NCBI RefSeq assembly: GCF_018882205.1
Contig: NZ_JACVOU010000003.1
Coordinates: 248,001-312,000 of the forward strand
DNA length: 64,000 nt
Source of the DNA: Polynucleobacter bastaniensis
GTDB taxonomy: Bacteria > Pseudomonadota > Gammaproteobacteria > Burkholderiales > Burkholderiaceae
Direction: 5' to 3'
Shown here: positions 1-11,407 of the stretch, one piece after another
Position numbering within the stretch: position 1 is the first letter of the stretch
Layout of the letters: every line of letters starts with the position of its first letter
Translations under genes and position numbers: made by a program
Notes under the pieces: model-generated
Told to the model about the DNA's origin: nothing
Databases searched by the model: none
What the model saw: only the letters and a program-made list of their open reading frames with translations

Positions 1-39
1 TATGGGGAAATGATAAGGGTCTTGGACACTCAGAGGCAT
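1..39 (-). CDS. 5' end of a gene downstream of truA (partial)
   Basis: An ATG at 39 on the minus strand opens a frame that stays open to the window edge (13 codons, reading MPLSVQDPYHFPI). It lies two bases after the truA stop, and a GGA-type ribosome site sits inside the truA end. Too little is visible to name the family. In related Burkholderiales truA is commonly followed by trpF and trpB, so phosphoribosylanthranilate isomerase is the best guess, by synteny only. Confidence 0.4.
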   Translation of the reverse strand, partial: MPLSVQDPYHFPI

Positions 40-41
40 AT

Positions 42-869
42 TTAATCCAAAATTGCCTTAGGCAACCAAGAATTTGAAAGCCATGGTTTTGGGATATTAA
101 ATTCTTTCGGGTAGGTAATTTGCCCTAAATAGAGGCCTGCAGGTGAAAACGTGGGTGCTGCAACGCTACGATCTTTTGCAGCTAAAACTTCGGCCATCCA
201 ATGCGGTGATTGTTTGCCAACGCCAATTTGGATGAAGCTCCCCACTAAATTGCGAACCATATGGTGCAAAAAAGCATTTCCTTTAATCCTAAAATACAGC
301 CACGGCTCATCTGAGAAAATTTCGATGGAATACAGGGTCTTCACTGGAGTCTTGCTTTGACATTCTGAGGAGCGGAAAGAGGTGAAATCATGCTCACCAA
401 TCAGACATTCCGAAGCCAATCTCATCGCGTTAATATCAAACCAGCGATCTGCAGGAAGCATTACATAACCAGCACGGTCGGCAGTCATAGGGGATCGACA
501 AGGACCTGCATGCAAAGCATAGATGTAAGTACGCTCGTAAGCAGAATATCGAGCGCTAAATTCATCTGTTACCGGCTGAGCCCAATTGATCACAATAGAT
601 TCTGGTAGGAATGCATTAACACCTCTCACCCACGACCAGTTATCCCGATTAACCTCGACATCAAAGTGAACAACTTGACCTAATGCATGAACTCCGGCAT
701 CTGTTCGACCGGCAGTAATAACGCGAATAGAATGAGAGTTCTGTGCATCTTTACCAACAAACGAGGCAATAGCTCTCTCTAACTCATCCTGAATAGTAGG
801 CTGATTTACCTGTGTCTGCCAACCAGAAAAAGCACTGCCGTCATACTGAAGTCCGAGGGCAATACGCAT
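42..869 (-). CDS. truA: tRNA pseudouridine(38-40) synthase TruA
   Basis: TruA isomerises uridines 38-40 in the anticodon arm of many tRNAs in the cytoplasm. The 275-residue product has the family's usual length. It begins with the conserved N-terminal [10 protein letters not shown] segment and carries the catalytic motif GRTDAGVHA, with the nucleophilic Asp at residue 57. The ATG at 869 is chosen; a TTG directly before it is also in frame. The gene starts six bases after the fimV-like stop, matching the asd-fimV-truA order known in other proteobacteria, so it is probably cotranscribed with them. Confidence 0.96.
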   Translation of the reverse strand: MRIALGLQYDGSAFSGWQTQVNQPTIQDELERAIASFVGKDAQNSHSIRVITAGRTDAGVHALGQVVHFDVEVNRDNWSWVRGVNAFLPESIVINWAQPVTDEFSARYSAYERTYIYALHAGPCRSPMTADRAGYVMLPADRWFDINAMRLASECLIGEHDFTSFRSSECQSKTPVKTLYSIEIFSDEPWLYFRIKGNAFLHHMVRNLVGSFIQIGVGKQSPHWMAEVLAAKDRSVAAPTFSPAGLYLGQITYPKEFNIPKPWLSNSWLPKAILD

Positions 870-875
870 CAAGAT

Positions 876-2234
876 TTAACTATTATTATGTGACAGCTCG
901 GTCAAAACACCTCGCGCTTCGACCACAATCTCAGGATCAATTGATGCGCCGATACGAACGATCTCTTCTAAAGATTTCTTGGCGGCAGAAAAATCTTCAA
1001 TAGTGATGTAGGCTCGTGCTAGATTCAATCTCACCCTGAGCTCATCAGGCGTCAAATCTGACGTAGTAGGCTTAGCAACTGGTAAATCCAGATTAATACT
1101 ACCGAATAAAGCCTTGGCTTTATCAGAGATCCCCTCATGATGAGCATGATCACTTCTATGGTGATCGACTGATGAAGATTGCGCCTGCTCTTGTTCCACT
1201 GGGGTGTCACGAGCATGGATATGCGGCAATGGGGTTTTGCGCGAATTGCGGATGAAGAACCAAATCAAAAGACCGGTAATTAAAGAAAGAGCCAATAAGC
1301 CAAGAAAAAGGGCCTTTGCGTTAAAGCCAGTTTTTCCAGATTCAAGCACCTCTGGGGTGCCTTGAGGTTCAGCTAATAATTTTTTTAAGTCTGAAATATT
1401 CTTCTCTAACTCTTGTGCTCTAGCATTAGTTTGTTCGAGAATTTTTTCTTGTGCGACTATTTCTTCTGTAATGCGCTTGTTATCCGCATCTCGGTCTCCA
1501 CTAGAGCCGATCTTCAAACGATTTTCAGATTTAATAACTTCATCCACACTAACTTCTACGCTAGCCTGATCACTCTTTTTCTCGGTCCATCGCTGCGCTG
1601 CCGAGTCTACAAAGTCTTTAGCAAGCTTAGAATCAATTGCCTGCACTGCGGCAGGATCAGGAATCAAGAGTTCAGAACCAGCTCGCAAACGATTGATATT
1701 GCCACCCGCAAAAGCATCTGGATTGGCCTGATACAAAGCCATCATTTTTTGGTCAGTGGAAAACTCTGGAGAACCTGGATCCATCTGTGAAGCAATCGAA
1801 GATAGAGTTTGTCCAGGCTCCACAATAAACTTAGGCAAAGCCCCATTCAAAAATGTATATATCCTAGTGATTGAACCTGTTGACCAATTTAAGGTCAGCA
1901 ATAAATCTACAAAAATATCCTCAGAGATCGGCACGGCTTTCACGGTCTCTACCAAAACCATCAAGCGTCCATCCTTTGATCGATACACCATGACTTGGGT
2001 GTTGAAGTCCAAAATTTTTGGTGAAATACCAAGGCGCTCATAAGCGCTAGCCGATGGAATTGATGCCGATAAAGTTGATAACAGAGCTTGCTCATCTGAG
2101 GCTAGCTCGATGGGCACCTCAATTCGAAGGCTTTCCCCAGGGCTAGATACCAAATTCGCCTTGCCTAAGCTAACAGCAAAGACACTAGTCGATAGCGCAA
2201 TTCCGATAAAACCAGCAAAGATAAATTTCAGCAT
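876..2234 (-). CDS. fimV: FimV/HubP-like inner-membrane, LysM-containing protein
   Basis: The protein of about 452 residues starts with a signal peptide (LKFIFAGFIGIALSTSVFA). Next come the FimV N-terminal domain (SLGKANLVSSPGESL) and a LysM-like segment near residues 140-195 (FIVEPGQTLSSIA to LLIPDP). A coiled coil follows near residues 250-290, then one membrane helix (KALFLGLLALSLITGLLIWF). The C-terminal helical TPR-like region (LNLARAYITIEDFSAAKKSLEEIV) resembles the FimV cap. FimV/HubP proteins organise the cell pole and type IV pili. This one is shorter than Pseudomonas FimV, mainly in the acidic linker. A TTG at 2249 with a GGAT ribosome site is an alternative start. It lies between asd and truA. 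Confidence 0.85.
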   Translation of the reverse strand: MLKFIFAGFIGIALSTSVFAVSLGKANLVSSPGESLRIEVPIELASDEQALLSTLSASIPSASAYERLGISPKILDFNTQVMVYRSKDGRLMVLVETVKAVPISEDIFVDLLLTLNWSTGSITRIYTFLNGALPKFIVEPGQTLSSIASQMDPGSPEFSTDQKMMALYQANPDAFAGGNINRLRAGSELLIPDPAAVQAIDSKLAKDFVDSAAQRWTEKKSDQASVEVSVDEVIKSENRLKIGSSGDRDADNKRITEEIVAQEKILEQTNARAQELEKNISDLKKLLAEPQGTPEVLESGKTGFNAKALFLGLLALSLITGLLIWFFIRNSRKTPLPHIHARDTPVEQEQAQSSSVDHHRSDHAHHEGISDKAKALFGSINLDLPVAKPTTSDLTPDELRVRLNLARAYITIEDFSAAKKSLEEIVRIGASIDPEIVVEARGVLTELSHNNS

Positions 2235-2241
2235 CTGAGTA

Positions 2242-3405
2242 TTAGGCAATGCTATCCAATAGAATTCTTAACATTCGACGTAAGGGCTCGGCAGCACCCC
2301 ACAAAAGCTGATCGCCTACAGTAAAAGCACCCAGATATTCAGGGCCCATCGCCATCTTATGCAATCGTCCGATAGGTACCGTCAATGTGCCGCTAACAGC
2401 AGCTGGAGATAATTCACGTTCAGTTGTCTCTCGATCATTCGGAATTACCTTGACCCATTGGTTGTCATTAGCCAATATTGCCTCAATCTCTTTAAGCGGA
2501 ATATCTTTTTTGAGTTTGACGGTGAGGCCTTGTGAATGGCAGCGCATCGCACCAACACGAACACATATACCATCAATGGGAATGCTACCCGGGGCTCTAA
2601 ACGCAGGTCGACCCAAGATCTTATTAAATTCAGCTCCGCCCTTCCACTCTTCTTTTGTTTGACCGTTCTCAACAGGAACGTCAATCCAAGGAATTAAACT
2701 GCCCGCTAAGGGAGTATTTCGAAAGTTTATCTTGGGGAAATCTGGCGAACGCAAAGTTTCGGTAATTTTGCGATCGATATCCAGAATCCAGGATGAAGGA
2801 TCAGCCAACTCGGTTGCTACGCTATCGCGCAATGCCCCCATCTGCAACAGTAGCTCGCGCATATTTTGCGCACCAGCACCAGAAGCAGCCTGATAAGTCA
2901 TGGCGCTGATCCACTCAACCATATCGGCTTTCACTAAACCGCCCATAGCCATCATCATTAAACTGACTGTACAGTTACTGCCAATCCAGTTTTTTCCACC
3001 AGCCGCTAATGCTTTATCAATCACTGAGCGATTTACTGGATCAAGCACCAAGACCGCATCATCCCTCATCCGCAACGCACTTGCCGCATCGATCCAATGA
3101 CCTTGCCAACCGGCGGCACGTAACTGAGGGAAAATTTCATTTGTGTAATCACCGCCCTGGCAAGTCAAAATGATGTCGCAACGCGCTAGCGCCTTGATGT
3201 CATTCGCATCCAGCAAAATATTTTCACTCTTAGTCACTTTTTGACCATTTAAAAGTGGAACTGTGCCACCAGTCTGACTGGTGCTAAAAAATACAGGCTC
3301 AATCAAATCAAAATCTTTTTCAGCCAGCATTCTCTCCATAAGAACGCTACCCACCATACCGCGCCAGCCGACTAAGCCTACTAAGGGAGTTTTTGTATTT
3401 GACAT
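2242..3405 (-). CDS. asd: aspartate-semialdehyde dehydrogenase
   Basis: Asd reduces aspartyl phosphate to aspartate semialdehyde with NADPH, the branch point to lysine, diaminopimelate, threonine and methionine. The 387-residue product has the nucleotide-binding [11 protein letters not shown] at the N-terminus, the active-site cysteine at residue 145 in [13 protein letters not shown], and the conserved YQAASGAG. This is the long proteobacterial type. ATG 3405 is preferred over an in-frame TTG nine bases upstream. It lies 55 bp after leuB and seven bases before the earliest fimV-like start, fitting the leuCDB-asd-fimV-truA run. Confidence 0.97.
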   Translation of the reverse strand: MSNTKTPLVGLVGWRGMVGSVLMERMLAEKDFDLIEPVFFSTSQTGGTVPLLNGQKVTKSENILLDANDIKALARCDIILTCQGGDYTNEIFPQLRAAGWQGHWIDAASALRMRDDAVLVLDPVNRSVIDKALAAGGKNWIGSNCTVSLMMMAMGGLVKADMVEWISAMTYQAASGAGAQNMRELLLQMGALRDSVATELADPSSWILDIDRKITETLRSPDFPKINFRNTPLAGSLIPWIDVPVENGQTKEEWKGGAEFNKILGRPAFRAPGSIPIDGICVRVGAMRCHSQGLTVKLKKDIPLKEIEAILANDNQWVKVIPNDRETTERELSPAAVSGTLTVPIGRLHKMAMGPEYLGAFTVGDQLLWGAAEPLRRMLRILLDSIA

Positions 3406-3460
3406 GATGATCAACTATCTATTCAGTGGGTGTTGAAATATTTTCGAGTATGAGTAATTT

Positions 3461-4534
3461 TTATTTAGAAAGAGTGGCAACTACAGCATTGCCCATTTCA
3501 ACGGTAGAAACTTTTTTAGTGCCTTCAGTGTAGATATCAGTGGTACGAAAACCTTGAGATAACACCTTTTGGACCGCCGTCTCAATACGATCGGCCTGGT
3601 CAGGTAAACCCAATGAGTAACGTAGCATCATGGCAGCAGAAAGAATCGTTGCCAGTGGATTGGCAATACCCTTCCCCGCGATATCGGGTGCTGAGCCGTG
3701 ACTTGGCTCGTACAAGCCTTTATTATTTTTATCCAATGAAGCCGATGGCAACATACCAATTGAGCCAGTCAACATCGAAGCTTCATCTGAAAGAATATCG
3801 CCAAACAAGTTACCAGTCACCACCACATCAAATGCCTTAGGAGCCTTAACTAATTGCATAGCAGCGTTATCCACATACATGTGCGACAACTCAACATCTG
3901 GATATTCTTTGCCCACACGTATCATGACATCTCGCCACAACTGTGAAGTCTCTAATACATTGGCCTTATCCACGCTGCAAACCTTTTTGCCTCGCTTACG
4001 GGCTGCTTCAAAAGCTACGCGACCAATACGCTCTACTTCAGGCTCGCTGTAATGCATCATGTCGAAACCTTCGCGTGCACCCTTAAATAAAGGCAATTCA
4101 GAAGTGCGAATACCCCGTGGCTGGCCAAAGTAGATATCGCCGTTCAGTTCACGAATAATCAATATATCTAGACCACTCACAATTTCAGGCTTTAAGCTTG
4201 ATGCGGCTGTAAGTTCTTCATAGCAAATAGCAGGCCTGAAATTGGCAAACAGTTCAAGATGTTTGCGCAAACCCAAGATGGCCTGTTCTGGACGCAGTTC
4301 ACGAGCCAAGGCATCGTATTTCCAGTCGCCCACAGCACCAAATAAAATAGCATCTGCTTTTTTAGCAAGCTCAAGAGTCGCAGGTGGCAATGGATGCCCA
4401 GCGACATCATAAGCAGCACCACCAACAGGCGCTGTCTCTAGGTCAAATTGAAGACCGAGCGCGTTTAGCACCTTAACGGCTTCAGCAACAATTTCCGGGC
4501 CGATACCATCGCCCGGTAGGACTGCAATTTTCAT
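3461..4534 (-). CDS. leuB: 3-isopropylmalate dehydrogenase
   Basis: LeuB oxidatively decarboxylates 3-isopropylmalate with NAD in leucine biosynthesis. The 357-residue sequence shows the family start [11 protein letters not shown], the substrate-binding [14 protein letters not shown] region, the [14 protein letters not shown] segment and the NAD site [33 protein letters not shown] motif read in pieces ([12 protein letters not shown], then [12 protein letters not shown]). It starts 24 bp after leuD and is followed by asd on the same strand. No attenuator or terminator is visible between them. Confidence 0.98.
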   Translation of the reverse strand: MKIAVLPGDGIGPEIVAEAVKVLNALGLQFDLETAPVGGAAYDVAGHPLPPATLELAKKADAILFGAVGDWKYDALARELRPEQAILGLRKHLELFANFRPAICYEELTAASSLKPEIVSGLDILIIRELNGDIYFGQPRGIRTSELPLFKGAREGFDMMHYSEPEVERIGRVAFEAARKRGKKVCSVDKANVLETSQLWRDVMIRVGKEYPDVELSHMYVDNAAMQLVKAPKAFDVVVTGNLFGDILSDEASMLTGSIGMLPSASLDKNNKGLYEPSHGSAPDIAGKGIANPLATILSAAMMLRYSLGLPDQADRIETAVQKVLSQGFRTTDIYTEGTKKVSTVEMGNAVVATLSK

Positions 4535-4558
4535 GAAAAAGCCTTTAACTCTATAAAA

Positions 4559-5206
4559 CTACGGCAGTTGTGTCACAAGCCAAGGCATCTTGAGAATGCG
4601 CTCAGCTTCGTAAGCCTTGATTTTATCTGCATGTTGCAGGGTTAAGCCAATATCGTCTAAGCCGTTCAGCAGGCAATGCTTTCTAAATGGTGCTACATCA
4701 AAGCTGAAGGCGGTTCCATCAGGACAGATGACTTGCTGAGCCCCTAGGTCAATTGTGAGCTGATAGCCGCTAAAAGCCAGCGTTTCATTGAATAAATGGT
4801 CAACCTGTAACTCTGTGAGGGCGATCGGTAAAAGGCCATTTTTAAAGCAATTGTTATTAAAGATGTCTGCAAAACTAGGGGCAATGACCGCTCTAAAGCC
4901 ATACTGATCTAAAGCCCAGGGTGCATGCTCACGGGAACTGCCACAGCCAAAGTTCTTACGGGCCAGCAAAATACCGGCATCTTTATAGCGCAGTTGATTT
5001 AAAACAAAGTCAGGATTGATTGGACGTGTACTGCAGTCTTGACCAGGTTCGCCATGGTCTAGATAACGCCATTCATCAAACAAATTCTGACCAAAACCTG
5101 TTTTCTTAATTGATTTTAAGAATTGTTTTGGGATGATGGCATCGGTATCTACATTCTCGCGATTAAGCGGAGCTACCAAGCCTTTGTATACCGTAAATTT
5201 TTCCAT
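4559..5206 (-). CDS. leuD: 3-isopropylmalate dehydratase small subunit
   Basis: LeuD pairs with LeuC to interconvert 2- and 3-isopropylmalate. The 215-residue product has the small-subunit signatures [14 protein letters not shown] near residue 18 and [15 protein letters not shown] near residue 85, followed by [17 protein letters not shown]. Its length is typical. It is separated from leuC by the small lipoprotein gene, with 30 bp between that gene's stop and the leuD ATG. Confidence 0.98.
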   Translation of the reverse strand: MEKFTVYKGLVAPLNRENVDTDAIIPKQFLKSIKKTGFGQNLFDEWRYLDHGEPGQDCSTRPINPDFVLNQLRYKDAGILLARKNFGCGSSREHAPWALDQYGFRAVIAPSFADIFNNNCFKNGLLPIALTELQVDHLFNETLAFSGYQLTIDLGAQQVICPDGTAFSFDVAPFRKHCLLNGLDDIGLTLQHADKIKAYEAERILKMPWLVTQLP

Positions 5207-5236
5207 GGTGATCTTTGCTGAATATCGACTGTGCGC

Positions 5237-5446
5237 TTATTTGACTGGCGTCACAACAACATCTTTCCCTTGAGTTTGGGACTGATTGGGCGTGTTGGAA
5301 TTTTTGCTTCCGCCCATAGAGGTACCCATAGTTTGAAGGTCTTTACCAACGCCTTCCATTGTGTTTGCGCATGCAGAAAGGATGATGCCGATGACAGCAA
5401 CTATCGTCAATTTTTTAATCATTGTGAAAGAGGACCATTTAAACAC
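5237..5446 (-). CDS. entericidin-like small lipoprotein
   Basis: This 69-residue protein has a lipoprotein signal peptide ending in the lipobox LSAC (lipidated Cys at residue 26). The mature part begins CANTMEGVGKDLQ, the pattern of the entericidin A/B family, and continues as a short, polar, Ser/Asn/Gln-rich tail. The start is a GTG at 5446 placed four bases after an AAGGAGA ribosome site that overlaps the leuC stop codon, so translation is probably coupled to leuC. An internal ATG at 5422 is the alternative. Entericidins are small outer-membrane lipoproteins of uncertain role; the bacteriolytic role described in E. coli should not be assumed here. Confidence 0.85.
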   Translation of the reverse strand: MFKWSSFTMIKKLTIVAVIGIILSACANTMEGVGKDLQTMGTSMGGSKNSNTPNQSQTQGKDVVVTPVK

Positions 5447-5455
5447 TATATCTCC

Positions 5456-6865
5456 TTAAGAAATCTTACGAACATCAACAAAATGACCTTCAATCGCAGC
5501 GGCAGCAGCCATCGCTGGGCTCACCAAGTGCGTTCTTCCGCCATTACCTTGGCGACCTTCAAAGTTGCGGTTCGATGTAGATGCACAACGCTCTCCAGGC
5601 TCAAGGCGATCGGCATTCATTGCCAAACACATAGAGCAACCAGGCTCACGCCACTCAAAGCCAGCAGCTTTGAATACACGATCTAAACCTTCACGCTCTG
5701 CTTGAGCTTTTACCAATCCAGAGCCGGGAACTACTAATGCCAATTTCACATTAGTGGCCACCTTCTTACCAAGACGATCGACCACCTTGGCGGCAGCACG
5801 AATATCCTCGATACGACTATTGGTACAAGATCCGATAAATACTTTATCAATAGAGATATTGCTTAATGGGGTATTGGGCACAAGACCCATATATTCAAGC
5901 GCACGCTCCATTGCAGAACGCTTGTTTGCATCGCGCTCTTTTTCAGGATCGGGAACACGACCGCTAATAGCTAAAACCATTTCTGGGGAAGTCCCCCAAG
6001 TTACCTGAGGAGCAATTTCTTCTGCACGTAGCTCAACCACAGCATCAAACTGAGCATCTGAATCTGAATGCAGGGTACGCCAGTATTGCAAAGCATGTCG
6101 CAAAGCCTCGCCTTTGGGGGCATAAGGCCTACCTTGAATGTATTCGATCGTGGTTTCATCTACGGCCACAAGTCCAGCGCGAGCACCTGCTTCAATCGCC
6201 ATATTGCAGACAGTCATGCGACCCTCCATGGAGAGGTTGCGAATAGCTTCACCAGCAAACTCAATGGTGTAACCAGTTCCACCCGCAGTACCGATCTTTC
6301 CAATAACGGCAAGTACGATATCTTTTGCTGTAGAGCCAGGTTGAAGGCGTCCATCGATCTTCACCAACATGTTCTTGCTTTTTTTCATCAGCAAAGTTTG
6401 GGTAGCTAATACATGCTCCACTTCAGATGTCCCGATACCAAAAGCCAGCGCACCAAAAGCGCCATGTGTACTAGTATGTGAATCACCACAGACCACCGTC
6501 ATACCGGGTAAGGTTGCTCCCTGCTCTGGTCCAATGACGTGAACAATCCCTTGGCGGGTATCGTTCATTTTGTATTGCGTAATACCAAAGGCGTCGCAGT
6601 TTTGATCCAGCGTATCTACTTGTAGCTTAGATATCGGGTCAGTGATTCCTTCAGAGCGATCCGTTGTTGGGACATTGTGGTCTGAAACAGCTAGATTAGC
6701 AGAGATACGCCACACTGGACGGCCAGCTAAATTGAGGCCCTCAAAAGCTTGAGGACTCGTTACTTCATGCAATAACTGACGATCTATGTAAATCGTGGCC
6801 GTGCCATCTTCTTCGGAATAGACGACATGGTCATCCCACAATTTGTCATAAAGCGTGCGTGACAT
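5456..6865 (-). CDS. leuC: 3-isopropylmalate dehydratase large subunit
   Basis: LeuC is the [4Fe-4S]-bearing, aconitase-like large subunit that forms the dehydratase with LeuD. The 469 residues show [24 protein letters not shown] read in parts ([14 protein letters not shown]), the first cluster cysteine in [16 protein letters not shown], and the cysteine pair in [10 protein letters not shown] near the C-terminus. Length is standard. It starts 20 bp after the gltA stop, close enough to be an extension of the sdh-gltA transcript, and its stop codon is embedded in the ribosome site of the next gene. Confidence 0.98.
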   Translation of the reverse strand: MSRTLYDKLWDDHVVYSEEDGTATIYIDRQLLHEVTSPQAFEGLNLAGRPVWRISANLAVSDHNVPTTDRSEGITDPISKLQVDTLDQNCDAFGITQYKMNDTRQGIVHVIGPEQGATLPGMTVVCGDSHTSTHGAFGALAFGIGTSEVEHVLATQTLLMKKSKNMLVKIDGRLQPGSTAKDIVLAVIGKIGTAGGTGYTIEFAGEAIRNLSMEGRMTVCNMAIEAGARAGLVAVDETTIEYIQGRPYAPKGEALRHALQYWRTLHSDSDAQFDAVVELRAEEIAPQVTWGTSPEMVLAISGRVPDPEKERDANKRSAMERALEYMGLVPNTPLSNISIDKVFIGSCTNSRIEDIRAAAKVVDRLGKKVATNVKLALVVPGSGLVKAQAEREGLDRVFKAAGFEWREPGCSMCLAMNADRLEPGERCASTSNRNFEGRQGNGGRTHLVSPAMAAAAAIEGHFVDVRKIS

Positions 6866-6885
6866 GAATACCCTCGAAAACTTTT

Positions 6886-8199
6886 TTATTTACGAACAGA
6901 GATGTTGGGAACCTTGCGTGAAGTTTCTCCAACATATAACTGACGTGGACGGCCAATCTTATACTCAGGATCAGTAATCATTTCTTCCCACTGAGCAATC
7001 CAACCCACTGTTCTCGCCAAAGCAAATACACAGGTAAACATTTCAGTTGGAATGCCTAATGCGCGTTGAACGATTCCGGAGTAAAAATCAACGTTTGGAT
7101 AGAGCTTGCGACTGACAAAATATTCATCTTCCAAAGCAATTTTCTCAAGAGTCATGGCCAGCTTGAACAACGGATCATTTTCCAGACCTAGTTCTTTCAA
7201 TACTTCATGGCAAGTTTCACGCATCAGTTTTGCACGTGGGTCAAAGTTTTTATAAACACGATGACCAAAACCCATCAAGCGAACGCTAGAGTTCTTATCC
7301 TTGACTTGGGCAATGAACTCATGAATCTTATCTACGCCACCACTAGCCTGTATTTCATTCAACATCTCTAAGCAAGCTTCGTTTGCTCCACCGTGAGCTG
7401 GTCCCCACAGACAGGCAATACCAGCAGAGATGGCAGCGAATGGATTAGTACCAGAGGAGCCGCACAAACGCACTGTTGAAGTAGACGCATTTTGCTCGTG
7501 GTCAGCATGCAGGATAAAGATACGATCCAAAGCACGTACTAAGACTGGATTAACCTTGTACTCTTCGCAAGGAGTTGCAAACATCATGCGCATGAAATTG
7601 GCCGTGTATGACAAAGAGTTATCTGGATAGATAAATGGCTGTCCTACGGAATATTTATACGACATTGCAACCAAGGTTGGCATCTTCGCAATCAGACGAA
7701 TCTGAGCAATTTCGCGTGCCTTAGTCTGACTATAGTCAATTGCGTCATGGTAAAAAGCCGCCATCGCACCAACTAAGCCAGTTAATACAGACATTGGGTG
7801 CGCATCACGTCGGAAACCGCGCAAGAAAAATTGCATTTGCTCGTGAACCATCGTGTGGTGTGTTACCAATTCCTCAAAATCTTTTTTCTCGGTAGCATTA
7901 GGTAGCTCACCATTTATTAGCAAATAGCAAACCTCCAAGAAGTCGCAATTATGCGCAAGATCTTCAATGGGATAACCGCGATAGAGCAACTCACCTTTAT
8001 CACCGTCGATGTAAGTAATTTTGCTATTACAAGAAGCAGTAGATAAAAAACCTGAATCGTAAGTAAACTTGCCGGTTTGACCGTAAAGCTTACGAATATC
8101 AATTACATCAGGACCAACTGTACCCTTGTAAATTGGCAAGTCGATATCTGGTGTGCCGTCCGAAAACGATAATTTTGCCTTGATGTCCGATTCAATCAT
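6886..8199 (-). CDS. gltA: citrate synthase (type II)
   Basis: GltA condenses acetyl-CoA with oxaloacetate at the entry of the TCA cycle. The 437-residue sequence has the gram-negative hexameric-type N-terminal domain, catalytic histidines in [17 protein letters not shown] and [16 protein letters not shown], and [14 protein letters not shown] with the catalytic Asp region. An AAGGA ribosome site precedes the ATG. It follows sdhE by 47 bp, a classical arrangement in Burkholderiales, and precedes leuC by 20 bp. Confidence 0.98.
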   Translation of the reverse strand: MIESDIKAKLSFSDGTPDIDLPIYKGTVGPDVIDIRKLYGQTGKFTYDSGFLSTASCNSKITYIDGDKGELLYRGYPIEDLAHNCDFLEVCYLLINGELPNATEKKDFEELVTHHTMVHEQMQFFLRGFRRDAHPMSVLTGLVGAMAAFYHDAIDYSQTKAREIAQIRLIAKMPTLVAMSYKYSVGQPFIYPDNSLSYTANFMRMMFATPCEEYKVNPVLVRALDRIFILHADHEQNASTSTVRLCGSSGTNPFAAISAGIACLWGPAHGGANEACLEMLNEIQASGGVDKIHEFIAQVKDKNSSVRLMGFGHRVYKNFDPRAKLMRETCHEVLKELGLENDPLFKLAMTLEKIALEDEYFVSRKLYPNVDFYSGIVQRALGIPTEMFTCVFALARTVGWIAQWEEMITDPEYKIGRPRQLYVGETSRKVPNISVRK

Positions 8200-8246
8200 T
8201 TCTAATCCTTAGTCATTCAAATTGATAATTACTACAATTTGCTGAA

Positions 8247-8516
8247 TTACTTTTGTCTCAGCTTTTGTAAAACCGCTTTAAAAGAGGCCTCTTGGGATTC
8301 TTTTTCTAATCCAGCCACAGAATCCCTGCGACTAATTAAAAGGTCCATCAAGTCATTGTCTTCTAAAGCAAATAACAGGCTCAATACTTTTCCCTCTTCT
8401 ACGCTTAATTGAGAGCCATAGCGCTCAAAAAAACGCTGCAGAATAAGATCATTTTCAAGTAAACCCCTGCGGGCATCACTCTTTAAGCGATATAACTCTG
8501 CATTACTGAGGGTCAT
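8247..8516 (-). CDS. sdhE: succinate dehydrogenase assembly factor SdhE
   Basis: SdhE is a small protein that promotes covalent FAD attachment to SdhA. This 89-residue protein contains the [15 protein letters not shown] segment, the equivalent of the conserved RGxxE motif of the family, and is mostly helical. Its ATG overlaps the sdhB stop by four bases (ATGA), indicating translational coupling. The position directly after sdhB agrees with its role. Confidence 0.93.
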   Translation of the reverse strand: MTLSNAELYRLKSDARRGLLENDLILQRFFERYGSQLSVEEGKVLSLLFALEDNDLMDLLISRRDSVAGLEKESQEASFKAVLQKLRQK

Positions 8517-9217
8517 ACCGCCCTACGCACCATCAATTCCTTAATCTTGCCAATAGCCTTGGTTGGATTGAGATGTTTAGGGCAAACATCCACACAGTTC
8601 ATGATGGTATGGCAACGGAATAAACGGTATGGGTCTTCTAGGTTATCTAAGCGCTGCGCCGTATCTTCATCTCGGCTATCTGCAATAAAGCGATATGCCT
8701 GTAGCAAACCAGCTGGGCCAACAAACTTATCTGGATTCCACCAGAAAGATGGGCATGAAGTTGAGCAAGAGGCGCACAAGATGCACTCATATAAGCCATT
8801 CAATTCTTCACGCTCTTCAGGACTCTGAAGACGCTCTTTCTCAGGGAATGGATTGTCATTCACCAAGTAAGGTTTGATGGACAGATATTGCTTGAAGAAC
8901 AAAGTCATATCAACAATCAAATCACGCACCACTGGTAAGCCAGGCAATGGGCGCAATGTAATGACTTTAGGCAAAGTTAACATATTGGTTAAGCAAGCTA
9001 ATCCGTTCTTGCCGTTAATATTCATAGCATCTGAACCACAAACACCTTCACGGCATGAGCGACGATAGGTGATGCTTTCATCTTGTTTCTTTAAGGAAAT
9101 CAAGGCATCTAACAACATACGCTCACCAGTTAATTCAAGCTCGTAGCGCTCCATACGTGGGGCAGCATCGACATCTGGGTCGTAGCGGTAAATTTCAAAT
9201 ATACGAATATCACTCAT
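8513..9217 (-). CDS. sdhB: succinate dehydrogenase iron-sulfur subunit
   Basis: SdhB carries electrons from the SdhA flavin to quinone through three Fe-S clusters on the cytoplasmic membrane face. The 234 residues contain the [2Fe-2S] ligands in [21 protein letters not shown], here shortened to [13 protein letters not shown] plus the later Cys of GLAC. The two C-terminal cluster motifs are [16 protein letters not shown] and [13 protein letters not shown]. Length and order are standard. Confidence 0.98.
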   Translation of the reverse strand: MSDIRIFEIYRYDPDVDAAPRMERYELELTGERMLLDALISLKKQDESITYRRSCREGVCGSDAMNINGKNGLACLTNMLTLPKVITLRPLPGLPVVRDLIVDMTLFFKQYLSIKPYLVNDNPFPEKERLQSPEEREELNGLYECILCASCSTSCPSFWWNPDKFVGPAGLLQAYRFIADSRDEDTAQRLDNLEDPYRLFRCHTIMNCVDVCPKHLNPTKAIGKIKELMVRRAV

Positions 9218-9234
9218 TTTTAATTTCTCTTCTC

Positions 9235-11013
9235 TTAGAAAGTACGTTCTTTAGGAGGGAAAGACTCAACCGTCAATGGCTTGAGGACAACCGGCTTGTA
9301 ATCAAGTCGATTACCTTCGCTATACCAAAGCGTATGTTTCATCCAGTGCTCATCATCACGATGTTGATGGTCATCATGTGAATGTGCGCCACGACTTTCT
9401 TTACGGGCAGCAGCTGAAATCATGGTCGCGTTTGCAGTTTCAATTAAGTTCGCAACTTCTAAAGCTTCGATGCGTGCCGTATTGAAAATCTCAGACTTAT
9501 CCTTAAGCCATATGTGCTTAGCGCGCTCAGTTAGCTTAGCCATTTGACGAACGCCTTCATCCATCAATTCTTGATTGCGGAATACTCCAGCATATTTCTG
9601 CATAGTCTTGCGAATATCGTTTGCAACATCTTGCGCATACTCACCAGAAGTGGAATCATCAAGAGCAGCAATACGAGCCAAAGTTTTTTCACCAGCATTT
9701 GCAGGCAATGGTTTGAATTCGCGATTCTTCAGATCCATTGCAACAATGTGATTACCTGCAGCGCGACCAAACACTAATAGGTCAAGCAAGGAGTTAGTAC
9801 CTAAACGGTTTGCACCGTGAACGGATACACAAGAGCACTCTCCTATAGCATACAAGCCATTAACGATCTCGTTTTGTGAACCATTACCTGGCACAACTAC
9901 TTGGCCGTTGATATTGGTAGGAATACCGCCCATCTGGTAGTGAATAGTTGGCACCACAGGAATCGGCTCTTTAGTAACGTCAACGTTAGCAAAGTTGATG
10001 CCGATTTCATAAACCGAAGGTAAACGCTTCATGATGGTCTCAGCACCAATGTGCGTTAAGTCGAGAACCACGTAATCGCCATTCGGGCCACAACCGCGCC
10101 CTTCTTTGATCTCTTGGTCCATGCAACGTGAAATGAAGTCACGTGGAGCTAAGTCTTTATAGGTAGGAGCATAACGCTCCATAAAACGCTCGCCATCCTT
10201 GTTGCGCAAGATAGCGCCCTCACCGCGACAACCCTCTGTCAACAGTACGCCCGCACCAGCTACGCCGGTTGGGTGGAATTGCCAAAACTCCATGTCTTCC
10301 AATGGAATACCTGCGCGTGCTGCAAGACCCATACCGTCACCAGTATTAATAAACGCATTGGTAGACGCATCCCAAATACGGCCCGCACCGCCGGTAGCCA
10401 TCATGACTACTTTGGTTTCTAAAATATATACTTGGCCCGTTTCCATTTCGAGCGCAGTAACCCCAACAACATCACCTGCATCATCACGAATCAAATCAAG
10501 GGCTAACCACTCAACGAAGAAATTTGTTTTTGCACGAACATTACGCTGGTACAAGGTATGCAACATGGCATGACCAGTACGATCGGCTGCAGCGCAAGCA
10601 CGTTGGACGGCTTTCTCGCCATAGTTTGCTGTGTGTCCACCAAATGGGCGCTGATAAATAGTACCATCTGGATTGCGATCAAACGGCATACCGAAGTGCT
10701 CTAGCTCGTAAACAACTTTTGGAGCTTCGCGGCACATAAACTCGATCACATCTTGGTCACCTAACCAGTCTGAACCTTTGATCGTGTCGTAAAAATGGTA
10801 GTGCCAGTTATCTTCACTCATATTACCGAGTGAAGCACCGATACCGCCCTGAGCAGCAACAGTATGTGAACGTGTTGGGAAAACCTTAGTTAATACCGCA
10901 ACATTCAGGCCCGCTTCTGCTAACTGCAAAGAAGCGCGCATACCTGAACCACCTGCACCGATAATTACCGCGTCGAACCGACGGCGTGGTAATACTTTTT
11001 TAATCGCGGTCAT
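9235..11013 (-). CDS. sdhA: succinate dehydrogenase flavoprotein subunit
   Basis: SdhA oxidises succinate to fumarate using covalently bound FAD. The 592-residue protein has the dinucleotide-binding motif [20 protein letters not shown], the His-FAD attachment region [18 protein letters not shown], the substrate-binding [24 protein letters not shown], and the C-terminal [11 protein letters not shown]. It lies three bases after sdhD and 17 bases before sdhB. Confidence 0.99.
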   Translation of the reverse strand: MTAIKKVLPRRRFDAVIIGAGGSGMRASLQLAEAGLNVAVLTKVFPTRSHTVAAQGGIGASLGNMSEDNWHYHFYDTIKGSDWLGDQDVIEFMCREAPKVVYELEHFGMPFDRNPDGTIYQRPFGGHTANYGEKAVQRACAAADRTGHAMLHTLYQRNVRAKTNFFVEWLALDLIRDDAGDVVGVTALEMETGQVYILETKVVMMATGGAGRIWDASTNAFINTGDGMGLAARAGIPLEDMEFWQFHPTGVAGAGVLLTEGCRGEGAILRNKDGERFMERYAPTYKDLAPRDFISRCMDQEIKEGRGCGPNGDYVVLDLTHIGAETIMKRLPSVYEIGINFANVDVTKEPIPVVPTIHYQMGGIPTNINGQVVVPGNGSQNEIVNGLYAIGECSCVSVHGANRLGTNSLLDLLVFGRAAGNHIVAMDLKNREFKPLPANAGEKTLARIAALDDSTSGEYAQDVANDIRKTMQKYAGVFRNQELMDEGVRQMAKLTERAKHIWLKDKSEIFNTARIEALEVANLIETANATMISAAARKESRGAHSHDDHQHRDDEHWMKHTLWYSEGNRLDYKPVVLKPLTVESFPPKERTF

Positions 11014-11016
11014 GAC

Positions 11017-11382
11017 TTACACTTTCCACAAAATTTGTACGGCATAGGTCGCACAGGCTACGAGATACAAAACAGTTAACACTTGAAGTGTTAAACGAAT
11101 GCTGACAGGCTTGATGTAATCCATCCAAATATCTCGAATACCAATCCAAGCGTGATAAAACAAACTGATGAAAAACAACAGCGTCAGGAGCTTCATGAAC
11201 TGGTTGCTAAATAAGGAAGCCCAGCCCTCATAAGTCGCACTACCGGTGATGCAGTAGTCCACCAGAAGAACGATCGTAAAAATTACCATCACGATTGCTG
11301 TGGCGCGCTGAATAATCCACTCTTTGAGGCCGTAATGGGCGCCAACAACTAAACGCTTAGGTCCAATTTGATAAATAGGCAT
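11017..11382 (-). CDS. sdhD: succinate dehydrogenase membrane anchor subunit SdhD
   Basis: The 121-residue protein has three hydrophobic helices (IVMVIFTIVLLVDYCI, LTLLFFISLFYHAWIGI, LTVLYLVACATYAVQIL). The heme/quinone-region His lies in LFYHAWIGIRDIWMDYI. This matches SdhD of complex II, which anchors SdhAB in the inner membrane and helps bind ubiquinone. It sits between sdhC and sdhA, three bases from sdhA. Confidence 0.94.
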   Translation of the reverse strand: MPIYQIGPKRLVVGAHYGLKEWIIQRATAIVMVIFTIVLLVDYCITGSATYEGWASLFSNQFMKLLTLLFFISLFYHAWIGIRDIWMDYIKPVSIRLTLQVLTVLYLVACATYAVQILWKV

Positions 11383-11407
11383 TCAATTTCCTTAAATAGA
11401 GAAGCGC

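Noticed and set aside
5237..5446. Entericidin-like gene as part of a toxin-antitoxin pair
   Set aside because: Only one entericidin-like gene is present, no partner is adjacent, and the gene appears fixed between leuC and leuD, so a TA role is unsupported.
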